Source: Achatina immaculata
Taxonomy: Eukaryota > Mollusca > Gastropoda > Stylommatophora > Achatinidae
Direction of reading: 5' to 3'
DNA: 64,000 nucleotides
Assembly: GCA_009760885.1 (NCBI GenBank)
Contig: CM019693.1
Coordinates: forward strand, 44,417,433-44,481,432
Position 1 is the stretch's first letter. Each line of letters begins with the position of its first letter. Both the position numbers and the translations under genes were made by a program. Of the stretch, positions 36,823 to 50,100 are shown in pieces. The notes beneath the pieces were generated by a model. The model saw only the letters and a program-made list of their open reading frames with translations. It did no database searches and had not been told where the DNA came from.

Positions 36823-37060
36823 TGCTACAAGCCCCTACCCTAGCCTCCCTACTAGATTGTGACCAGGCCATCTGGCCTACTCTTTTTTTATCAATTTTTA
36901 TTGGTACATGGAAGTTAATGCCACTACCTAGAGTTGGGGGGAGGGGGTGGAGATTTTTGAGAGAAAAAAAATCCCTGCCATTTCTAGTGGGATTCGAACC
37001 CGCGACCTCCAGCATCGAAGGCGAACGTCTAACCCTGAGATACTCAGAACCCATGTTTAG
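36820..37060 (-). mobile_element. tRNA-derived SINE
   Basis: On the minus strand a tRNA-like head has a perfect B box ggttcgaatcc (36990-37000 reversed) and an A-box-like tatctcaggg (37033-37042 reversed). A body of ~170 bp follows, containing taacttccatgtacc and ending near the 18-bp array. The long body attached to the head argues for a SINE rather than a functional tRNA gene. Confidence 0.6.
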
Positions 37061-37125
37061 CTTACTACATCGTGTAGTGCCTTGTCCGAGAGTCACTGTC
37101 TTTTTTATAATTACCATCAGAGAGG

Positions 37126-37126
<1 letters not shown>

Positions 37127-37176
<50 letters not shown>
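37127..37176. repeat. (GAAA)n(GA)n microsatellite
   Basis: Four gaaa units followed by about 19 ga units. Confidence 0.9.
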
Positions 37177-37180
<4 letters not shown>

Positions 37181-37224
37181 ATATATCTTCTGACAATCCA
37201 CTCAAACAAAACAATCAGAAACTG

Positions 37225-37560
37225 TCCGACTGTATAATCCTAGAAATGATTCCAATCGTCCAATAATTGTGAGAACTTCTGTAAATGACTCCAACAGTCA
37301 AATAATTGGTAATACTTGAAATGATTCAACAGTCAAATAATTGCTAATACTTGAAATAATTCCAACAGTCAAATAATTGATAATACTTGAAATGATTCAA
37401 CAGTCAAATAATTGGTAATACTTGAAATTATTCAAACAGTCAAATAATTGGTAATACTTGAAATAATTCAACAGTCAAATAATTGGTAACACTTGAAATT
37501 ATTCCAACAGTCAAATAATTGGTAATACTTGAAATGATTCCAGCAGTCCAAATATTTCTA
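37225..37560. repeat. ~36-bp minisatellite
   Basis: About nine units with core caacagtcaaataattggta followed by atacttgaaatgattc. Confidence 0.9.
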
Positions 37561-37884
37561 AACGAGGAAAAATGAAGAATGAATAAAACAAATTAAAACC
37601 ATCTAGATAATAAAACTTACTACGCAAGTCTTCTCTTTCAATGTGAAATATTTCGTGACAAAGAATCAGCTTTTTTCTAAGCAGACAATAATTTGATGTT
37701 TCAGCTTCATCTTTCCTTAGATAAAACAGGCAGAACGATGAGAGATGAGAGATGAGAAAAGCCGCTACACGCGAGGGCAGGGGAATTTAAAATGTAGAAT
37801 TTTTTTAAAATGTTTAAATCATTGTTTGGCTACCAGGTCCCAGGCTCAGGTTATAACCACTAACCTGCTGGTTTAATTAAGATA

Positions 37885-38485
37885 CATCAGTCGTAGTCTT
37901 TATAACCACCTACACTCCCATTCGTTTATAATGTTTACATTACGTCTTTATAACCACCTACACTCCCATTCGTTTATAATGTTTACACTACGTCTTTATA
38001 ACCAACTACACTCCCATCTGTTTATACTGTTTACACTAAGTCTTTAAAACCACCTACACTCCCATCTGTTTATACTGTTTACACTACGTCTTTATAACCA
38101 CTTACACTCTCATTCGTTTATAAATGTTACACTACGACTTTATAACAACATACACTCCCACTCGTTTATACTGTTTACACTACGTCTTTATAAGCACCTA
38201 CACTCCCATTCGTTTATAATGTTTACACTATGTTTTTATAACCAACTACACTCCCATCCGTTTATAATGTTTACACTATGTTTTATAACCAACTACACTC
38301 CCATCCGTTTATAATGTTTACACTAAGTCTTTATAACCAACTACACTCCCATCCGTTTATAATGTTTACACTACGTCTTTATAACCACCTACACTCCCAT
38401 TCGTTTACAATGTTTACACTAAGTCTTTATAACCAACTACACTCACATTCGTTTATAATGTTTACACTAAGTCTAAACTTTTAAA
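37885..38485. repeat. ~48-bp minisatellite
   Basis: About 12 units with core tataaccacctacactccca followed by ttcgtttataatgtttacactacgtctt. Confidence 0.9.
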
Positions 38486-38599
38486 CTGAACAACATTTGT
38501 CAGCAGGGGGTCAGTTGAGTGACCTCATTTTTACGTGCCATCTTAATGATTGTCTGTGAAATCCTTCTTTTACACGGCTTTTGTTCTTAATAGGATATT

Positions 38600-39240
38600 G
38601 TGTTTGTCCTCTCATCCTGGTACGAAACTTATGTCTTAGACATAGTATATGTCCTCTCATCCTGGTACGAAACTTATGTCTTAGACATAGTATGTGTCCT
38701 CTCATCCTGGTACGAAACTTATGTCTTAGACATAGTGTGTGTCCTCTCATCCTGGTACGAAACTTATGTCTTAGACATAGTGTGTGTCCTCTCATCCTGG
38801 TACGAAACGTATGTCTGGGACATAGTGTTTGTCCTCTCATCCTAGTACTAAACTTATTTCTATGACATAATGCTTGTCCTCTCATCCTAGTACTAAACTT
38901 ATTTCTATGACATAATGCTTGTCCTCTCATCCTGGTACTAAACTTATTTCTATGACATAATGCTTGTCCTCTCATCCTAGTACTAAACTTATTTCTATGA
39001 CATAATGCTTGTCCTCTCATCCTAGTACTAAACTTATTTCTGGAACATAGTGTTTATCCTCTCATCCTAGTCCTAAACTTATTTCTGGAACATAGTGTTT
39101 GTCCTCTCATCCTAGTCCTAAACTTATATCTGGGACAAAGTGTTTGTCCTCTCATCCTAGTCCTAAACTTATTTCTGGAATATAGTGTTTGTCCTCTCAT
39201 CCTAGTCTTAAATTTTTTTTGGAACATAGTTTTTGTCCTT
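38600..39240. repeat. ~46-bp minisatellite
   Basis: About 14 units with core gtcctctcatcctagtacta followed by aacttatttctatgacataatgctt. Three variant blocks follow one another (acgaaacttatgtcttaga, then ctaaacttatttctatgac, then cctaaacttatttctggaa), a directional variant gradient. Confidence 0.9.
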
Positions 39241-39364
39241 ACAATCGAGTATGGAACTTTCTGCCTGGGACAAAAGCGTGTGTTATTTAATCAAATATAC
39301 AGAAGACCCAGTGCCTGGATTTACATGGACTCTCTGTGTCAAGAAGTTGAAGAAGCTTCAGCTC

Positions 39365-39620
39365 TATCTCCTGAACTTCTCACAATGTTAGGCCCACCAG
39401 ATCTATCTCCTGAACTTCTCACAATATTAGGCCCACCAGATCTATCTCCTGAACTTCTCACAATGTTAGGCCCATCAGATCTATCTCCTGAACTTCACAC
39501 AATGTTAGGCCCATCAGATCTATCTCCTGAACTTCACACAATGTTAGGCCCACCAGATCTATCTCCTGAACTTCCTTCTCACAATGTTAGACCCAGTAGA
39601 TCTATCTTCTGAACTTTCAC
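39365..39620. repeat. 39-bp minisatellite
   Basis: Six units with core gatctatctcctgaacttct followed by cacaatgttaggcccacca. Confidence 0.9.
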
Positions 39621-39867
39621 AACGTTAGACCCACCAGAACAGGCGAATCCTAGCATCAAAACTAGGTCCTACTCTACACATTTTTCCCGACATTCTTGCT
39701 TAATCCTGACTGACACCGAAGAGGTTGATTTCCTGTTCATGGAAGTGGAGTTTAGAGAGAAGCTGTTGTTTAGTGTGGTAAAGACTCCATCACATTCATA
39801 TTTAGTGGAGTTAGTCTCAGAATGTTCCGTGCCTGTTTGGGTCTGGTAAACACGTCAGAAGATTTGA

Positions 39868-40000
39868 TAAAAGTTCTTTCTGTAACGGCAGATAAAGTTC
39901 TTTCTGTAACGCCAGATAAAAGTGTTTTTCTGTAGCGCCAGATAAAAGTTCTTTCTGTGACGCCAGATAAAAGTTCTTTCTCTAACGTCAGATAAAAGTT
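39868..40000. repeat. ~25-bp minisatellite
   Basis: Five units of gataaaagttctttctgtaa followed by cgcca. Confidence 0.9.
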
Positions 40001-40509
40001 CTTGCAAGCCGACGCCACAGTTTCTACCCTGCAGCGCAAGCATAATAGGGCTTTGAGAGCGAACTTCAGTGAATTTATCCCGGGGCAAATCTGGCTTCAT
40101 GGTTGCTTAGCCTCACGTGCTGGCCCTAACAACACTTTTCCTATCGGAAAGAAGGTTTGAAGCAGGTTTATGCTAACTACCTGCAACTTGTTGAGCATCG
40201 TTTTGGTGAACAGCTTGTCTTATTGGTTGATTTTATTCATGCTGGGTTGTCATAGTCGGTCAATGTTGATGTTCCCGTTGCCTTGCCTCTTTTGTCTTCA
40301 GTTATTGTGGCTCGTATTCCTCAACCAATAATGCAGAACTCTTACACGTAATTACTTTCCGTGTGGCTCGCTCTGCCAGGACTTCTGGCTGTTAGAAACA
40401 TCTCTCATGCACAAGTTAGAACAGTATTGCCTATTTTACAAAAGATAGAAGACAGAAGACCTCATTCAGTTAAAACTGAAAAAAAAGTATATATATATAT
40501 ATGTAAAGA

Positions 40510-40710
40510 TGCATACTACAATAATGAGAATCTTACTCGAAGGAAGAGCTGAAGACAGAAAGCAAGAGGTCGACAATGACACAGATGGGGAGACACCAAA
40601 AAGAGACGGACTAGCCAGGTGCATTGTTAAAACAAAAGACAGAGTCAGTTGGAGGGCGTTTGTAGTCAATCTTCCAGAGGGAAACGGCACAGGATGATGA
40701 CGATAATGAT
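40510..40710 (+). mobile_element. LINE 3' end fragment
   Basis: The plus strand reads LARCIVKTKDRVSWRAFVV followed by NLPEGNGTG and a stop, a usual C-terminus of LINE RT proteins. It is followed by a gatgatgacgataatg tail. 5'-truncated after an (AT)n tract at 40488-40502. Confidence 0.65.
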
Positions 40711-41028
40711 TTTCTCTGTAACTTGCTGACCCTAATAATAGTCTTCTCCCAGTAACTTGCTATTAATTACAGTCATCCTTGCAGGCACTTTCTGGGTCTC
40801 ATTGTTCCAACCAGCTGTTCATGTCGTCCCATACCCAAATCTTCTACTTCAGCTGCTACACGCTTTTATAAAAAAAAAGGGGGGGATGAATTCTCCGGGA
40901 AATTAATATTGCAAGTGAGTAGAAAGTTTTCGTTTATCATTCTAGTTAAATTATTTCATCTTCTTGAAAATAAATAAATAAAATTAAACACTTCTCTTAT
41001 CTACAGAAACACGATTCACTGAACAACG

Positions 41029-41139
41029 ATGGGCGGTACCAGAAATGTTTTGCGTCACTTGTGGGCGTGGCGGACAGTGATGATATTGCTGTTTACTCCC
41101 ATTTTATTGCTCCCACTGCCCATCATTTTGGCCTGTAAG
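41029..41139 (+). CDS. SLC13-like exon 1 (start codon)
   Basis: Starts [18 protein letters not shown] and encodes the first membrane helix; 37 codons, phase 0, donor aag|gtgagc. The start fits the family, whose N-termini have a short basic/Trp-rich segment before TM1. A pyrimidine-rich stretch ending ctacag at 41001-41006 could be the acceptor of a 5'UTR intron. Confidence 0.88.
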
Positions 41140-44100
41140 GTGAGCCACACTGTGTGAGTGTGTGACAGAAGAAGACAGATGTGTGACTGTTACTGAAGTT
41201 GCTGTTTTTGATGACGCTGGTGACGATTTTGTTTACAATGTTCTTTAAAGGTGACCGTACACGACCATGTCCTGATTTTGATAAGGCGGATGAGATTCTC
41301 TCCACGGTCTGTGTTGTATTACTAGTAATTCAGAAAGAGCCCCCGCTACAACCATACTAGTCCCTCTCAGAGCCATTTTTTCTTCTTGAAAGCTACAAAT
41401 CAGGAGGTCTTGTTTCAGAGTATATGACTGTTACTTCCCAAGAAATTACGCGAGAGAAGATAAGACGATGCTGATGATGATACTGCTACTGCTGCTGCTG
41501 ATATTGATGATGATGATGATGATGATGATGTAGAAAATGCCATTTGAGAAAATAGAAAGGTGACACTTATTGACAAAAACCGAACTGGTCAAAGAGGCCA
41601 GGACTAGGGTGGATGTTAGAAGCACCCACTTATGTGCTGCATGCAGGTAAAAGATGTGATGTATAACAAATAGTGTATAAGTATAACCTAAACATGGAGC
41701 ACTGCAGTAAAGATGTGATAACAAAATGTATAAACTAGGAAGAAAGTAAGAATAGCTTTATTACTTAACGACCACAAAGTTGTGACGTTTCGGCGTGAGC
41801 CTTAATCATACAAAAACATACAGGACGAAGAATTAGAGAGAGGAGATAAAGTATAGATTCACATGAATCCCATATTAGACATAGTAAGAGATAAAGTATA
41901 GATTCACTTGAATCCCATGTTAGACATAGTAAGAGATAAAGTATAGATTCACATGAATCCCATGTTAGACATAGTAAGAGATAAAGTATAGATTCACATG
42001 AATCCCATGTTAGACATAGTAAGAGATAAAGTATAGATTCACATGAATCCCATGTTAGACATAGTAAGAGATAAAGTATAGATTCACATGAATCCCATGT
42101 TAGACATAGTAACCCATTTGTTGTATGTGACTGTAACCTTCAGGAAGCCTACTGCGCTTACGTGGTCCTCCTGATGGCCGTCTACTGGATCTCAGAGTCC
42201 CTGCCTGTCGGAGTAACAGCTCTGCTGCCCGTCTTCCTGTTCCCAGCTTTTGAGATCCTCTCATCCAACGACGTGGCTGCCACTTACATGAATGTGAGTA
42301 TATCAGACACTAGACAACTGGAAGCTGGGCAGAAAGCAAACTTTCTTCTAAGTGTGCAGACTGTGACGTGCGGGCCCTTTTCATGTGTTAGTCTTCATCT
42401 GTCGAGTCTTCCCTCTTGGCACACATTCAGTTTACTACAAATATACAATGTCGAAAGGTTTGATTTTTTTAAAAATAAAGACTGAGGGGACACAGATGTT
42501 TGGATGAAGTGGATGGAAGTTGGAGTGGGGGTTAGGGGAGGATGGAAAGAGAGAAAGTGTGTGTACGTACGTGTGAGTTAGTGAGTGATTGAAGAGATAA
42601 AATGTTGAATAAGGATTCCGTGTGGTGGGATAATTATCCACATATACCAGAGAATATCACTGACGCTAGAGATAGGCTAACCAAATCAATGACACTCTTT
42701 TGTAATGTTATCCTAATCAATGACACTCTTTTGTAATGTTATCCTAATAAATGACACTCTTTTGTAATGTTATCCTAATAAATGACACTCTTTTGTAATG
42801 TTATCCTAATCACTGACAATCTTTTGTAATGTTATCCAAAATCAATGACGCTCTTTTGTAATGTTATCCTAATCAATGACACTCTTTTGTAATGTTATCC
42901 TAATTAATGACACTCTTTTGTAATGTTATCCTAATTAATGACACTTTTTTGTAATGTTATCCTTATCAGTGACACTTTTTTGTAATGTTATCCTTATCAG
43001 TGACACTCTTTTGTAATGTTATCCTAATCAATGACACTCTTTGTAATGTCTGGACAATTATTTGTTTCCTTGTTACGGCAGGATGTGAACATGCTCTTCA
43101 TCGGAGGTCTAGTGGTGGCCATTGCTATAGAGTACTGGAACCTCCATAAACGAGTTGCTCTTTACATCCTTCGGGTGGTAGGAGCAGAACCCCGATGGTT
43201 TGTTGCGATTTTTAAAATCTGTTTGCATACAAACTTACTTCCTGTTTGATGTTTGATTTTAGGCTGTAAACGTATATTATTTTGTTTGTGTATAAAACAG
43301 CTAATTTATCATTTTTGTTCTATAAATATTTTTTTTCTTTCTGTTTTATAAAATGACATAAATATTTGGAAAGCTTTTGGTGATGTAGTCTATCAAGCGC
43401 CCCATCTCAGTTTGTGGTGACTATAATACCAGACTTGTTTACTAAGAGCCAAGCAAAGCAAAAAAATAACATAATGTCGCTGCCCTAGAGACCACGGTTT
43501 CTAACATAGACATCAGTTTATTTACAAGACACAGATATGTATAACTGGATAAGATATGTATAACATGGATAAGATATGTATAACATGGATAAGATATGTA
43601 TAACATGGGTGAGATATGTATAACATGGATAAGATATGTATAACATGGGTGAGATATGTATAACTTGGGTGAAATATATAACATGGGTACAACGCAGTCA
43701 GTGATAAGAAGATGCAAGGTTTTTAGAATGGAACATTAATTAGGAAGATGAGGAGGTGTTCACAGAAACATTAATTAGGAAGATGAGGAGGTGTTCACAG
43801 AAACATTAATTAGGAAGATGAGGAGGTGTTCACAGAAACATTAATTAGGAAGATGAGGAGATGTTCACAGAAAGAATAATTAGGAAGATGAGGAGGTGTT
43901 CACAGAAACATTAATTAGGAAGATGAGGAGGTGTTCACAGAAACATTAATTAGGAAGATGAGGAGATGTTCACAGAAACATTAATTAGGAAGATGAGGAG
44001 ATGTTCACAGAAACATTAATTAGGAAGATGAGGAGATGTTCACAGAAACATTAATTAGGAAGATGAGGAGATGTTCACAGAAAAATTAATTAGGAAGATG

Positions 44101-47100
44101 AGGAGGTGTTCACAGAAACATCAAATGTTCGCAATGGTGAATCTCCCTGTGGCTGCTAGCTAGAAGCTCTTGGAAAATATTGCCATGATAAAGAATGCAG
44201 TTGTTCCTTGTGGCTATTCACTTCTGGAGTATAGATGGTTCAGAAATGTGAGCAAAATATTTGAAGAAAGCCGGTAGATTGGAAAATACTGAATGGTAAA
44301 AAAAAACTAAAGCTTACGGCGCGGTAGGTAGATTAGAACTAATGGAGTGTGGGGAGACTAGAACTAATGGAATGGTAGGTAGACTAAAACTAATGGAGTG
44401 GTAGGTAGACGAGAACTAATGGAATGGTAGGTAGACTAGAACTAATGGAGTGGTAGGTAGACTAGAACTAATGGAATGGTAGGTAGACTAGAACTAATGA
44501 AGTGGTAGGTAGACCACTAGAACTAATGGAATGGTAGGTAGACTACAACCAATGGAGTAGTAGGTAGACTAGAACTAATGGAGTGGTAGGTAGACTAGAA
44601 CTAATGGAATGGTAGGTAGACTAGAACTAATGGAGTGGTAGGTAGACTAGAACTAATGGAATGGTAGGTAGACTAGAACTAATGAAGTGGTAGGTAGACG
44701 ACTAGAACTAATGGAATGGTAGGTAGACTACAACCAATGGAGTAGTAGGTAGACTAGAACTAATGGAATGGTAGGTAGACTAGAACTAATGGAGTGGTAG
44801 GTAGACGACTAGAACTAATGGAATGGTAGGTAGACTAGAACTAATGGAGTGGTAGGTAGACTAGAACTAATGGAATGGTAGGTAGACTAGAACTAATGGA
44901 GTGGTAGGTAGACTAGAACTAATGGAGTGGTAGGTAGACTAGAATTAATGGAATGGTAGGTAGACTAGAACTAATGACGTGGTAGGTAGACTAGAACTAA
45001 TGGAGTGGTAAGTAGACTAGAACTAATGGCCTGGTAGGTAGACTAGATTTTAATGAGTGGTAGGTAGACTAGAATTAATATGGGTGGTAGGTAAACTTGA
45101 ATTGATATAGTGATGGATAGACTAGAACTGGTGGCGTGATGAGTAGACTAACATTGATAGAGTTGTAGATAGACTAAAAGAGATGGAGGGGTAGGTGGAC
45201 CAAAAGAGATGGAGTGGTAGATAAACTGGAAGAAAAGAAGTAGTAGATAGATTAAAAGAGATGGAGTGGTATATAAACTAGAAGAGATGGAGTGTAAGGT
45301 ATACATGAATTGACTGAGTGATGATAGAACTATGTCTTACATCTTACATCCTTCCCGTGCAGTTAAACGTCACACACGGCTCGCATGGTAGTTCACCAAG
45401 TTTTTCTGTTTTCGGCGAGCATTTCAACCACATCAAAGGATTTTATGCCTACTAACTTGGCCTCTTTAGAGTTTCTCGCGCTCAACTTCTTCGGCCTGCT
45501 GTGTTCCACTTCATGGCTTGTTTTGGGATTCTCTGATTGTTTCTTCTCAATATGTGACCGTTCTTATTGTCCGTCTCCTTTTTCCTGTTCACCCATGAGA
45601 CAGGTTGTTTATCTCTGTGCTGTTCTTGAATTCGTTCCACGCTATACCGAGTGTTTTCCTTGGGCATTTGTTTTCAGACAAAGCTGTATGCATAACTAAA
45701 ATTGATGTAATAGTTGAAAGATTAGAGGAGGTAGAAAACGGAAAAGATGCGACATCGAAAAATCTGATATCCAGCAATTACTCGTACAACAGGTAGGAAA
45801 AAGTATCTGGTTTCTGTTGCACTGCACCCCCACCCCCCACCCCGACTCTTCCAGTTCAGCACCAGAGACAGGATTAGTCCTGTACTTCTTAAACATTAGC
45901 TCTGTTGTGGATGTCAAAAGGTGGGTGACTCAGTGGATCCCAGCCTGTTGTCTAGGGGGCATTATGAGGTAGTCCCCGGCCACGTTATCAGTTTGGTAAT
46001 AGGTGCCACCTCTAACAACAAAAAAAAAACACTTTATGGCTTTGAGGTCCTGGATATACACAGCTGGTCTGCAGCTTGTATTTAGTTGAAAAAGTAGCCC
46101 TTGGATGACGAATGGTTGAAAACCATTGTGCTGAGAAGCCTCGCCAAATTCTCCTTTGGGGCCCTGCCCTCCAGATTTTCCTTAAGGGTTTGCTTTCCCA
46201 GCCTTTGACTCTCCAGATCCGCCCACAAACAACACATGTTAGTAAGACTAACGAAGAATATTTGTAGGCCTCACACTGGATCAAAGGGCAACGAACTACA
46301 GCCATATGTAATGTATGCATGTGGTGTGGTGCTTTGGAACGTATGCGATGGGGAAGTATAGGACTTTATGTGGTGTAGGGCTTTGGAACGTATGCGATGG
46401 GGTAGTATAGGAATTTATGTGGTGTGGGGCTTTGGAACGTATGCGATGGGGTAGTATAGGAATTTATGTGGTGTGGGGATGTAGTGCTCCAAAAGCTTGA
46501 ATAAACTGCGCACTGAATTTTCTAGCTATAACCTTGACCTGGTTTCATGCAGGCTGATGCTGGGCATGATGTCTGCCACGTGGTTCTTGTCTATGTGGAT
46601 TTCAAACACAGCGACCACAGCCATGATGATACCCATCATGGAAGCTATTCTGGTGCAGCTGAAGGGCACGAGCAAGGTCGGAACACAGAGTAAGTCGGTA
46701 ACCAACCAAAGTCTGGCAGACACGTCAATTCTAGTGTTTCTAAGATATGAACAGTTTGCCTTTTTGTTTTGTTTTTTTTTCGAAATCTTGAAATCTACAA
46801 ACAACAAGGAGTACATGGTCAAAATCGTTTACTCATAAGTCCTTCTTATGTTTTCCACGTGTGAAGTTCACACAATATACGGGTGCTTATTTACGTTTCT
46901 TTTCTAATTTTATTCCCTTACCTTTGTTATCACTCTCTTACTTTTGTTATCACTCTCTTACCTTTGTTATCACTCTCTTACCTTTGTTATCATCTCTTAC
47001 CTTTGTTATCACTCTCTTACCTTTGTTATCATCTCTTACCTTTGTTATCACTCTCTTACCTTTGTTATCACTCTCTTACCTTTGTTATCATCTCTTACCT

Positions 47101-50100
47101 TTGTTATCACTCTCTTACCTTTGTTATCATCTCTTACCTTTGTTATCACTCTCTTACCTTTGTTATCATCTCTTACCTTTGTTATCACTCTCTTACCTTT
47201 GTTATCACTCTCTTACCTTTGTTATCACTCTCTTACCTTTGTTATCACTCTCTTACCTTTGTTATCACTCTCTTACCTTTGTTATACTCTCTTACCTTTG
47301 TTATCATCTCTTACCGTTGTTATCACTCTCTTACCTTTGTTATCATCTCTTACCTTTGTTATCACTCTCTTACCTTTGTTATCATCTCTTATCTTTGTTA
47401 TCACTTTCTTACCTTTGTTATCACTCTCTTACCTTTGTTATCATCTCTTACCTTTGTTATCACTCTCTTACCTTTGTTATCATCTCTTACCTTTGTTATC
47501 ACTCTCTTACCTTTGTTATCATCTCTTACTACTCAGAACGATAAAATGAACACTTTCGCTGAAGAAGAAATACTACAAACTTAGCAAACAGAAAACGAGG
47601 CTTACCACGTAAAGTGACAGAATGCAGTGTTATAAGGTTAATTGGAAAACAAATGTTTTGTATCCTTTAAGTGTAAGATTATAGAAAGTGCTTTTAAAGA
47701 AAAAAAAAACAAACTAGAATGGTCTTTGGCTCAACTTATTTATTAGAACTGATAATGCATGTCATGAGCAATAAATGACAACAAGCAGTCATTTCATATG
47801 TGAAGCACGTCATAGAACATTGTACTTTGTTGTGTTTAAAATACACAGACAGCTTGCGCAACTAACGCCTTGACCTGATCACGCTACAGCTAAATAATGA
47901 ATATTCAGTTTGGTTTTAACGGGGTTTCTCTGAGCGGGTGGGGTCAATAAAAACAGAAACGTAAACAAACTGAAATCATAAATCCTGGAGTTACAACAAA
48001 TGAAATTTCAGATTAGAACGACCAGTATATCTTTCGATATGCTTTAAAGCTGAAAAAAAGGATAACAAATTATGTAACACAAACGTTATTATAACACTCA
48101 TAGTACAAAGATACACGAAACGCTTCGTGATTGGTTAATTTAAGATAGAAAAATCGTTGTGATTTGTTAATTAAAGAGTGTAACCATTTTGTCTGCACAA
48201 AAATCATTGGAAGCAGCAGAAATATGGTTTATTAGAAGAATGTTGCGAATCCCCTGGACAGCAAAAATAACTAATGAAGAATGTATGAGAAGAGCTGGAG
48301 AAACAAAAAAATCTTGTCAAAAAGATAATAGAGAGACAATGTACTTTCATAGGATATGCAATGAGAAGAGGGGGCATTGAAAATATTATAACAACAGGAA
48401 AAATAGAAGGAAGAAAATCAAGAGGAAGACCAAGAGAAATGATACTGGACAGTCTGACGGGATGGTGTGAGAGGAGATCACCAACTGAGCTGATGGCCTA
48501 CATGAAGGATCGGATACTCTGGAGAAGCATAATAGCCAACGCCAGTCGGCACGGCACATGATGATGATGAACCATTTTGTGATTGGCTGGTCAGACAATG
48601 AAATCTTTGTGATTGATTAAGCAGACTACTGATATGAGACAAGCTTCTCATTTTTTTTTTCTTTAGACTAAAAATAACGTTTCTGACCTTTTTAAAATTG
48701 TAATAACGTTTCTGACCTTTTTTAAAATTTTAATAACGTTTCTGACCTATTTTAAAATTTTAATAACGTTTCAAAGAAAATAATTCAGAAATATTATATA
48801 TGTTCAGGCAGGAAGGATAGTACAGCTGTGGAAATGAAAGAGATGACACATGTAAATGGCACAACAGCCCTACACAATGGCAACGGTCAAATGTAAGTTA
48901 TTTTCCAGCATTCTATTGCGTGCAGTGCAAATGTCACAAACTAGTAACTGTTATTCTTTTCTGTGACAGCGCTGCTATTTAGCTCATCTTAGAGGATAGT
49001 TTCTTTGTACAAAATAATTCATCTTAGAGGATAGTTTCCTTGTACAAAATAATTCATCTTAGAGGATAGTTTCCTCGTGCAAAATAATTCATCTTAAAGG
49101 ATAGTTTCCTCGTACAAAATAATTCATCTTAAAGGATAGTTTCCTCGTACAAAATAATTCATCTTAAAGGATAGTTTCCTCGTACAAAATAATTCATCTT
49201 AAAGGATAGTTTCCTCGTACAAAATAATTCATCTTAAAGGATAGTTTCCTCGTACAAAATAATTCATCTTAAAGGATAGTTTCCTCGTACAAAATAATTC
49301 ATCTTAAAGGATAGTTTCCTCGTACAAAATAATTCATCTTAAAGGATAGTTTCCTCGTACAAAATAATTCATCTTAGAGGATAGTTTCCTCGTGCAAAAT
49401 AATTCATCTTAAAGGATAGTTTCCTCGTACAAAATAATTCATCTTAAAGGATAGTTTCCTCGTACAAAATAATTCATCTTAAAGGATAGTTTCCTCGTAC
49501 AAAATAATTCATCTTAAATGATAGTTTCCTCGTACAAAGTTCTTCTTAGAGGATGGTTTATTCCTTCGCAGTTCTTCTTAGAGGATAGTTTCCTAGTACG
49601 AAGTTCCTCTTAAAGGATAGTTTATCCATACAAAGTTCTCCTTGGATGACAGTTTTTTTTTATAAAGCTCTTAGATTATAATTTCTTCATACAAATTTCT
49701 TAGAGGATAGTTTCCAAATATCATGGGCAGGAATATATCTCGCCATCTATTTCATGTTGCAATTCCAGTATACATACCAGAGATACGTAATTATGTATTC
49801 AATGTATTCAGTAAAAATATGCCTTAATGTAACTGATTCTTGTCCAGTGTAATTTCACGCATACAACAATGTGTAATTTACCTTTACATATTTTAAAGTC
49901 TCACACGTCAATATGTTCGTTTATAGTGATATGTTAAGTGATGAGGAATATATCAGCCAAGTCACTTTACAAATTGTACATATCAAAGTGTTCAACTTTG
50001 TCTTCGCTGATAAAATACAAAATAACATAACTTTAAAATAAAAATACCAATACTGCTTGCTAATTGTACAGCTTTAGCAACCAATACAGAAAAATACCAA

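Noticed and set aside
36975..37050. Functional tRNA gene on the minus strand
   Set aside because: The B box is perfect, but the A box is poor, acceptor-stem pairing is not evident and a SINE-like body follows.
46861..47584. Hydrophobic repeated frames resembling a membrane protein
   Set aside because: They are the 18/20-bp intronic minisatellite of the SLC13-like gene read in three frames.
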